A stretch of 24,686 bases of DNA from SZUA-365 sp964635845. GTDB taxonomy: Bacteria > Bacteroidota > Ignavibacteria > SZUA-365. Position 1 is the first letter of the stretch, and every line of letters begins with the position of its first letter. Below are positions 14,412 through 19,867 of this stretch, in pieces. The notes under the pieces were generated by a model. It had not been told where the DNA came from, did not search any database, and worked only from the letters and a program-made list of their open reading frames with translations. The stretch spans positions 1-24,686 of the forward strand of contig CAZWNO010000057.1 of assembly GCA_964635845.1 (NCBI GenBank), written 5' to 3'. The translations under genes were made by a program, and so were the position numbers.

Positions 14412-17099
14412 ATGAAAGTTGTTAGGCTATCCGTAGTATTGGTGGCACTCGCTTTCCTGTGTTCCCTGACCGCGAACGCGCAGCAGAACCGGGAATTCGA
14501 ATATTTCGTGTCCCCTAATGCTCCGCTCGTCGATTTCACAACTGCCACAAGCTCAATCGACGTTCCCGACAATTTCACCATCAGTTCGCTGTCCGTGCTC
14601 GTGGACATCGATCATCCCGCCGCGGCTGATCTGACGATCACGCTCTCAGGCCCGACAGGCAACTACACGCTCTCGACGCAGAACGGTCTTGCCGGGGCGA
14701 ATTACGAGAACACGATCTTCGACAGCAAGCCCGGCGTTGCGATCCCGGGTGTTGCAATCAACGCGCCGTCGAACGTCACCGCCTATTTCCGCGGCGTGTA
14801 CACTCCGGAATCCGCGCTGCCGACATCGGGCACCGCCAAGGGGCTGTGGACGCTGAGCGTCACGGACAACCTGCTTGCCGACAACGGCACGCTCGTCCGC
14901 TGGGGCCTGATCTTCAACCGTTACGACAACTATCGCGACATCCGTTGGGGCGTCGACTTGAACTACCTCGGTGTCACCACGCTGAGCAATTTCGGACTGG
15001 TAGATGACATCACGTTGATTCCGCCCTATACGGTTTCCGGGTATCGTACGGCGAACAATTACGCCCAGGCAGCACTCAGCTTCCAGCTCAGCCAAACCCC
15101 CGGCATCGCGAATTTCACGGTGAACCATAAAGCCCCGGGCGGCAGCTCGCAGAACATTCTCGAAGGCGACCTGTCGATCGCGGTCGAGAATGCCTATTCG
15201 CTTGGCACGGCATTCCCGCTTGGCAACACGAGGGGCGTGCATGAACTCACGCTGGACGTGATGATGCGTGCCGATCTCTGGATGAGCCGTCCCGATAATT
15301 ACAAGACGGTCACCCTGGATGTCACACCCGGTTCGATGGCCTACGATAATGGCATCCCCATGAACTTGTTGTTCCCCTTCGTCGACGAGTGCGACGCAAA
15401 CGTCTACTTTATCAATGCACCGCAGACGATCACCAGTGTCGACATCTGGCAGGGCAGCACCGTTGAGCTCGAGCCCGTAGGCTCGGCCTCGCGCCTGAAC
15501 ATCAAGATCTGGGATGCGAACACCAACGCGATCGTGGCGTCCACCGGACCCGTCGAGTTTCCGCCACAGGGAGATAAATGGGTATCGTATCCGTTCTCGC
15601 CTCCCGTGACGCTCCCCGCCGGCACCTATCGCGTCGGTTACTGCCTCGAAGCGCTCGACGGTGCTTCTTTCGGCCCCGGCATCGGCATGGATCAACTCGG
15701 CAGCTCGTACGAGCCGCTCGGCTTCCTCAGCAAGTATGCCGGATTCAACATCCAGCAATTGTCGCTGGATGGCGGCACGAACTGGTTCGAGGACATTTTC
15801 CGCGTGTTCAATACGAAGATGATCCGTCCGAACTTCGTCATGATGTCCGACGTTGGTGTTGTCGCCATCAACCAGACCAACGGTTTCGGTGGACTTGAGG
15901 TCAGCGTGGACTTCGCTGCCTATGCGCATTACAGCTGGCTGCCGGACCAGGTGACCTTCGGCAGGGTGACCGTGGTCAACAATAGCACTGGCGCCACCAT
16001 CGGGTACCAGGAGAAGCGCGTATTCCTGAACGCTGCTCCCTATCAGGCAACGGAGGTCTTCACCTTCCCGCAGCTGACAAGCGGCAACTACACCATCTAT
16101 GCCGAGATCTTCCGTCCCGATGACGAGAACCTGATCAACAACAAGTATCAGCGTACCGTCGTGATACCGTTCGCCCCGATGACCGTGTTCTACAACGGTT
16201 CGATCGCACAGTCGCTTCGCGACCAGATCACCTCGACTTACGCCCAGCAGGGAATCGCACTCGAATTCGTCGACCGCTCCGTGAGCGACGTCAGCTTCGT
16301 CAGCGAAAAGGTCCTCTGGGTCGGCGAGCTGAACAAGGCGCAGGCGCAGCAGGCACGCGAGTACGCACTTGCGGGTGGTGATTTTGCGGTGCTCCCGACT
16401 TCGAAGAGCAACGTCAATCCGCTGACCGACCTGTTCACCCAGGTTGCCAACGCGAAGGAAATCGACGCGATGAACCGCGTGCTCGTCGCACCGGCCGATA
16501 TCGAACTCCCGAGAACAGCGGAGAGCTTCATGGTTCAGAGCCTGTCCGATCCGACCAGCCCGATCAACGTGTTGGGAAAGGTCGAGAATGTCGACCGCGA
16601 AGCGATTGCCGACTTCTTCACCTGGGTCAAGAACGCAAGCCCGGCCCCGACCGTACAGCGTGATCCGCTGAAGGCTGTTGTCGTAAGCGGCAACGACGAA
16701 GTGCGCGCGATCGCGGAGCGCATCGGCGACATCAGCGTCGTCAAGCTCTTCGCGAAGGATGCCAAGCCGGCCGATCGCCGTTTCAACGACGTCGCCGATG
16801 CGAGCAGCTTCGAGATCACGCAGAACTACCCGAACCCGTTCAATCCGACCACGAACATTGCGTTCAATATGCCTGCGGATGCGAACGTGAGCGTGCGTGT
16901 CTATGACATGCTCGGCCGCGAAGTCGCAACCCTCGTCAACGGATTCTACAGCGCCGGCAAGTTCATCACCACATGGGATGCCACCAACAGCTACGGCCAG
17001 ACCGTCGCCAGCGGCATCTACATCTACCGCATGGAAGCCCAGCCGGTCGACGGCTCGGCAGCCTTCACCGCGGTCAGGAAGATGGTGCTCACCCGCTGA
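14412..17099 (+). CDS. Large secreted protein with P-domain and type IX secretion sorting domain
   Basis: An 895-residue exported protein. The ATG at 14412 follows a good GGAGG (14402-14406) and begins a classical signal peptide, MKVVRLSVVLVALAFLCSL, cleaved near TANAQQ (about residue 24). Residues ~35-185 match the proprotein-convertase P-domain (FTISSLSVLVDIDHP, ADLTITLSGP, AKGLWTLSVTDN). The central ~550 residues contain beta-rich segments, one resembling a CARDB/Ig-like fold near residue 480, and no recognised catalytic motif. From about residue 800, FEITQNYPNPFNPTTNI and VYDMLGREVATLVNG form the Por/T9SS C-terminal sorting domain that sends cargo through the outer membrane. The protein is expected at the cell surface or outside. 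P-domains usually accompany subtilisin-like proteases, but none is present here. Confidence 0.85.
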   Translation: MKVVRLSVVLVALAFLCSLTANAQQNREFEYFVSPNAPLVDFTTATSSIDVPDNFTISSLSVLVDIDHPAAADLTITLSGPTGNYTLSTQNGLAGANYENTIFDSKPGVAIPGVAINAPSNVTAYFRGVYTPESALPTSGTAKGLWTLSVTDNLLADNGTLVRWGLIFNRYDNYRDIRWGVDLNYLGVTTLSNFGLVDDITLIPPYTVSGYRTANNYAQAALSFQLSQTPGIANFTVNHKAPGGSSQNILEGDLSIAVENAYSLGTAFPLGNTRGVHELTLDVMMRADLWMSRPDNYKTVTLDVTPGSMAYDNGIPMNLLFPFVDECDANVYFINAPQTITSVDIWQGSTVELEPVGSASRLNIKIWDANTNAIVASTGPVEFPPQGDKWVSYPFSPPVTLPAGTYRVGYCLEALDGASFGPGIGMDQLGSSYEPLGFLSKYAGFNIQQLSLDGGTNWFEDIFRVFNTKMIRPNFVMMSDVGVVAINQTNGFGGLEVSVDFAAYAHYSWLPDQVTFGRVTVVNNSTGATIGYQEKRVFLNAAPYQATEVFTFPQLTSGNYTIYAEIFRPDDENLINNKYQRTVVIPFAPMTVFYNGSIAQSLRDQITSTYAQQGIALEFVDRSVSDVSFVSEKVLWVGELNKAQAQQAREYALAGGDFAVLPTSKSNVNPLTDLFTQVANAKEIDAMNRVLVAPADIELPRTAESFMVQSLSDPTSPINVLGKVENVDREAIADFFTWVKNASPAPTVQRDPLKAVVVSGNDEVRAIAERIGDISVVKLFAKDAKPADRRFNDVADASSFEITQNYPNPFNPTTNIAFNMPADANVSVRVYDMLGREVATLVNGFYSAGKFITTWDATNSYGQTVASGIYIYRMEAQPVDGSAAFTAVRKMVLTR

Positions 17100-17120
17100 T
17101 ACGCGGATGCACGTCAGACT

Positions 17121-17155
17121 ATGCGAACGGCCCCGGATTCCGGGGCCGTTCGCAT
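17121..17155 (+). terminator. Perfect 16-bp terminator hairpin after the T9SS gene
   Basis: ATGCGAACGGCCCCGG (17121-17136), loop ATT, and the exact complement (17140-17155) form a very stable stem 22 bases after the stop codon. Only a short TT follows, so it may end transcription by stem strength or protect the transcript's 3' end. Confidence 0.8.
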
Positions 17156-17219
17156 TTCCGTCCGCTCAGCGAACGTGATGTCCTCTCTCGAAGAGCCTTG
17201 ACCGGCCACTTCGACGCTA

Positions 17220-17319
17220 CCGGAGCGTTTCCCGCGCGGTGTGTTTCCCGCGCGGCCGGAGCGTTTCCCGCGCGGTGTGTTTCCCGCGCGGCCGGAGCGT
17301 TTCCCGCGCGGCCGGAGCG
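17220..17319. repeat. GC-rich 36-bp minisatellite
   Basis: A 36-base unit starting CCGGAGCGTTTCCCGCGCGG and ending TGTGTTTCCCGCGCGG is present at 17220-17255 and 17256-17291. It is followed by its first 20 bases at 17292-17311 and a final CCGGAGCGTT from 17312. The 12-mer TTTCCCGCGCGG therefore occurs five times. The array lies between two terminator hairpins and carries no supported gene. Confidence 0.85.
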
Positions 17320-17325
17320 TTAAAT

Positions 17326-17365
17326 AAACCCGCCCCCCTGTTTGGCACGCGAGGAGGGCGGGTTT
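17326..17365. terminator. Bidirectional terminator-like hairpin
   Basis: AAACCCGCCC at 17326-17335 pairs with GGGCGGGTTT at 17356-17365 around a 20-base loop. Read on the minus strand the stem is followed by a T-rich ATTTA stretch, so it can end the minus-strand gene 17496-17906 as well as read-through from the T9SS gene. The 130 bases to 17495 also contain an inverted repeat TAGAACG/CGTTCTA (17388-17394 and 17415-17421), and no gene was seen there. Confidence 0.65.
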
Positions 17366-17495
17366 GTTGCACGGAGGTATTATGCGTTAGAACGTTGTCA
17401 GGCGATATGTGCTGCGTTCTAGAGGTGCTGCGTTTATTTGGTCATTGATCAGGGTGCTTTCTGATTTTCCATCGCAGGAAGAAAACGGCGAAATC

Positions 17496-17906
17496 CTATT
17501 TTCTGCTCTGCGATGCGGTGCGCAAGAGGTCAAGAACTGAGGACATGGACGGCGAAGCGGGTTCGGTGCCGCCCTTGCCGTCTTCATAGCGAATGCCGTT
17601 GCGAGCAGCGACAACCTGCATCGTCTGGCCGCCTTCGCTGACGGTCAGATACAGACCGTCCTCGTCGCGAACGTCGAGCAGGGCGACGACATCGCTGTTC
17701 GGATCGGCAAAACGGATAACGCCGTCCTTGACGATGGAATCGAACTGCATGTGGTAGTCCGCAAGTGTCACAGTCCCGCCACCGATTCGAAGCGTTCCGT
17801 CGGATGTGCTGCAGATCATTGTTGTCGTCGAGCCTGCTCCCTGGGCGAATGACAGCCCCGTGAACATCGGAACGAGCAGAAGGGTGGAAAGGGCTTTTTT
17901 CGACAT
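17496..17906 (-). CDS. Small secreted hypothetical protein
   Basis: A 136-residue protein that I do not recognise. The ATG at 17906 gives a clear signal peptide (MSKKALSTLLLVPMFTGLSFAQG, cleavage near residue 21) and is preceded by AAGGAG; a longer reading frame reaching 18041 would add 45 residues without signal character. The mature part is about 115 residues, mostly short beta-strand-like segments (GTLRIGGGTVTLADY, FDSIVKDGVIRFADP, DVVALLDVRDEDGLYLTV), and ends in a Ser-rich, basic tail. One cysteine (in MICSTSDG) follows the signal peptide. It has no sorting domain, so a periplasmic location is inferred. Confidence 0.65.
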   Translation of the reverse strand: MSKKALSTLLLVPMFTGLSFAQGAGSTTTMICSTSDGTLRIGGGTVTLADYHMQFDSIVKDGVIRFADPNSDVVALLDVRDEDGLYLTVSEGGQTMQVVAARNGIRYEDGKGGTEPASPSMSSVLDLLRTASQSRK

Positions 17907-18080
17907 GGCTTGAACTCCTTGACTATGGGAAGACCGCATTCCCGGCGATTCTGACTGCCGCGTGGGCGCGGTTTGTACCTCGGAGGCCATATATGGAAAA
18001 AGCATGCCAAGATCGAAATCGGCCGCTGTCTCGTGATTCACGAGGGGATTATTTCGTCGCTGTGAAAAATTCGGCCGATT

Positions 18081-18097
18081 TGTGAATCAGTTTCACA
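18081..18097. promoter_or_regulatory. Candidate operator, TGTGAA-N5-TTCACA
   Basis: A perfect 6-bp inverted repeat with a five-base spacer, about 175 bases upstream of the small secreted protein gene. It resembles CRP/FNR-family sites but has TGTGA-N7-TCACA rather than the N6 spacing of CRP. Function is unproven. Confidence 0.3.
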
Positions 18098-18124
18098 AAG
18101 AAAATCTGGAAGAGGTGAGGGGGT

Positions 18125-18204
18125 GGCGGGACCGGGCGGCGGGACCGGGCGGTAAGCCCGTGCGGCGGAGCTGGGTCACGGAGCTCGGCCGGGGAGCTGG
18201 GTCA
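18125..18204. repeat. Short GC-rich tandem and direct repeats
   Basis: The 13-mer GGCGGGACCGGGC is tandemly duplicated at 18125-18150 and the 12-mer GGAGCTGGGTCA is repeated at 18167-18178 and 18193-18204. They lie directly downstream of the M16-family gene, outside any gene. Confidence 0.7.
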
Positions 18205-18230
18205 TCGGCTCATCTGTACAAATTGTTCGA

Positions 18231-19592
18231 TTATTCCACGGAGACCGCGAAATCGATTTTCCCAAGTGGAACAATGCTTACGATAAGTTGATTGCCTGCG
18301 CTGAGATAGAGTGCCGTCGCGCGTCGCACGGCTGCCGATGTCACCTGCTGCTGATTCTGCAGAAGATTGAAGTTGAACAGTGGTGAATCGCCGTAGAGAT
18401 TGCCGAGGTTCATCAGATCGCAGCGTCCCCCGAATCCGTAAAACGACTCCAACGGAGTGTAGAACTCCATTGCGGATTGATTTCTCGCAGCTGTCAGTTC
18501 GGACTCGGTCACACCTTCGGAGGCAACAGCTTCGAGTACGCGCATGACCTGGGCGTACACCGATGTCAGGCGCGTCTCGAGCTTGCAGGTGACGGTAATC
18601 CAGAAATTGCCTGCCAGTTCGTTGGCATTGTGGGTCACCTCGACGGAGTGGACGAGGGGATTCGTTTTCACCAGGTTCGCCTGGAGCAAGGCGTTCTCCG
18701 AGCCGCTTAGGAGTTTCGCGATAAGCTTCAGCACCGGCTCGTCGGGATGTCCGATCCGCACCGTTGGAAACAGCAGGTGTACCTGGTTGAAGCCGACGCG
18801 ATCCTCGCGTATAAAGGAACCCTGCCCTATCGGTGTGAAGGCATCCGGGACGTTAGCCCATCCCGCCGGCTTACCGGAAGGGATGGCGGAGAAGTATTGC
18901 TCCACGAATTTCCTCGCGCTGGCAGGATCGAAATTGCCGCCGATGGTCAGGAACGCGTTCGCGGGAACGTGATACCGCAGGCTGAAATTCCGAACATCCG
19001 CGAAGCTGATACTATCGACATCGGCAGCCTCGCCGATGCTGATGTGCCGGTATGGATGTCCTTCGGCGTAGAGTTCGTGAAAGATCTGCTGCGTCAACAC
19101 GCCCAGGGCCTGTTTCTCGCGCCGATCATGTTCCTTTTTCAGGTTTCCGATAATAGTGTCGAATCGCTCGCTGCTGAACGTGGCGGCGGAATTCTGCATG
19201 CGGTCCGCCTCGATCATGACCGCGGCTTCGAGCAAATTCATGGGGAAGACGGATGCGATACCCACCCAGTCCACCGTGGTGAGCGCGGAGATGGAAACAT
19301 GCAGGTCGTTGCGCAGGCGCAGCAGTTCCTCGCGGGGCACCTTTTCCGTTCCGAGCAGCAGCATTTCCCCGGCGATATTGGCGAGGCCTGTGTGATGCGC
19401 CGGATCGAACGCCGAACCGGCGTGATAGGCGATGTTGACGGAAACGAGCGGCAGCGTCGTGTCGCGATGCAGGACGACTGTCAGGCCATTGCGGAGTGTG
19501 AACTTGTCATACCGCGGCGAGAAATCCTGCGCGGCGGAGAGCGTTGCGCAGGATACGACAATCGCGAAGGTGAATGCGATGCATGTTTTCAT
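18231..19592 (-). CDS. Non-catalytic peptidase M16-family protein
   Basis: A 453-residue exported protein. The ATG at 19592 begins a signal peptide (MKTCIAFTFAIVVSCATLSAAQD). The body matches both halves of the M16B fold: YDKFTLRNGLTVVLHRDTTLPLVSVN and GSAFDPAHHTGLANIAGEML at residues ~29-78, ending in LLGTEKVP; then HPYRHISIGEAADVDSIS, NAFLTIGGNFDP, and a second domain beginning at VGFNQVHLLFPTVRIG. In active M16 enzymes the segment reads GxAHxxEHMxxxGT. Here the three motif residues are N72, G75 and E76 instead of His, Glu and His, so zinc binding and proteolysis should be lost. Such inactive subunits normally pair with an active M16 protein, often encoded next door; no partner is in the window. 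Divergent from the thiamin unit. Confidence 0.88.
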   Translation of the reverse strand: MKTCIAFTFAIVVSCATLSAAQDFSPRYDKFTLRNGLTVVLHRDTTLPLVSVNIAYHAGSAFDPAHHTGLANIAGEMLLLGTEKVPREELLRLRNDLHVSISALTTVDWVGIASVFPMNLLEAAVMIEADRMQNSAATFSSERFDTIIGNLKKEHDRREKQALGVLTQQIFHELYAEGHPYRHISIGEAADVDSISFADVRNFSLRYHVPANAFLTIGGNFDPASARKFVEQYFSAIPSGKPAGWANVPDAFTPIGQGSFIREDRVGFNQVHLLFPTVRIGHPDEPVLKLIAKLLSGSENALLQANLVKTNPLVHSVEVTHNANELAGNFWITVTCKLETRLTSVYAQVMRVLEAVASEGVTESELTAARNQSAMEFYTPLESFYGFGGRCDLMNLGNLYGDSPLFNFNLLQNQQQVTSAAVRRATALYLSAGNQLIVSIVPLGKIDFAVSVE

Positions 19593-19644
19593 CCTGTCAA
19601 AATACCCCGCCCGCACTATTCCGCGCAATGTATGCGCGCACCTC

Positions 19645-19673
19645 TTGACTTCCGCTCACGACCGTGCTAGATT
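19645..19673 (+). promoter_or_regulatory. Promoter of the TPP-riboswitch transcript
   Basis: TTGACT at 19645-19650 is separated by 17 bases from TAGATT at 19668-19673. The predicted transcription start near 19680 coincides with the 5' edge of the riboswitch aptamer, which strongly supports the assignment. Confidence 0.7.
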
Positions 19674-19679
19674 ACAGCA

Positions 19680-19761
19680 TCTCGGGGTGCTGCCGAAAAT
19701 CCGGCAGCTGAGAATACACCCGTCGAACCTGACCCGGATAATGCCGGCGTAGGGAAGGAGA
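19680..19761 (+). ncRNA. TPP riboswitch (THI element)
   Basis: All conserved THI-box parts are present in order: GGGGTGC (19684-19690), a stem GCTGCCG/CGGCAGC (19689-19695 and 19702-19708), CTGAGA (19708-19713), ACACCCG (19716-19722), GAACCTGA (19725-19732), GGATAATGCC (19736-19745) and GCGTAGGGA (19747-19755). P1 can form from TCTC (19680-19683) with GAGA (19758-19761). It binds thiamine pyrophosphate and here precedes an intrinsic terminator, so control is most likely by premature termination when TPP is abundant. Confidence 0.96.
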
Positions 19762-19766
19762 CCTAC

Positions 19767-19802
19767 ACCGTTGTTCTGCTCACGCAGGGTCAACGGTTTT
19801 TT
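19767..19802 (+). terminator. Riboswitch-controlled intrinsic terminator
   Basis: ACCGTTG (19767-19773) pairs with CAACGGT (19791-19797), and inside it CTGC (19776-19779) pairs with GCAG (19784-19787). Six T residues (19797-19802) follow at once. The position, six bases after the aptamer and 65 bases ahead of the receptor gene, is that of an expression platform. GTAGG (19749-19753) and CCTAC (19762-19766) can pair and may form part of the competing antiterminator. Confidence 0.88.
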
Positions 19803-19867
19803 CATTCCTCCTCTCCAAGCCGCGCAAGGGTCGAGTTCCAGAATCACTCATCTCCAGGAGCTGTATC

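Larger units (their letters stand above)
17907..18230. other. Intergenic region with inverted repeats and GC-rich microrepeats
   Basis: This 324-base spacer separates two minus-strand genes and has no supported coding sequence. Its left half contains CGTGATTCACG (18033-18043), AAATCGGCC (18016-18024) with its complement GGCCGATTT (18073-18081), and TGTGAA-N5-TTCACA (18081-18097), possible operator elements for the small secreted protein. Its right half contains two copies of GGCGGGACCGGGC (18125-18137 and 18138-18150) and two of GGAGCTGGGTCA (18167-18178 and 18193-18204). Confidence 0.6.

Noticed and set aside
14646..15929. Minus-strand reading frame of 427 codons inside the T9SS protein gene
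   Set aside because: The plus-strand frame has a signal peptide, P-domain and sorting domain; the antisense frame has no recognisable features.
17220..17319. CRISPR-like array with 36-bp periodicity
   Set aside because: The units abut without unique spacers and are not accompanied by cas genes; it is a tandem minisatellite.
18081..18097. A true CRP site
   Set aside because: The half-sites are TGTGA and TCACA but the spacing is seven rather than six bases, so it is kept only as a generic operator candidate.
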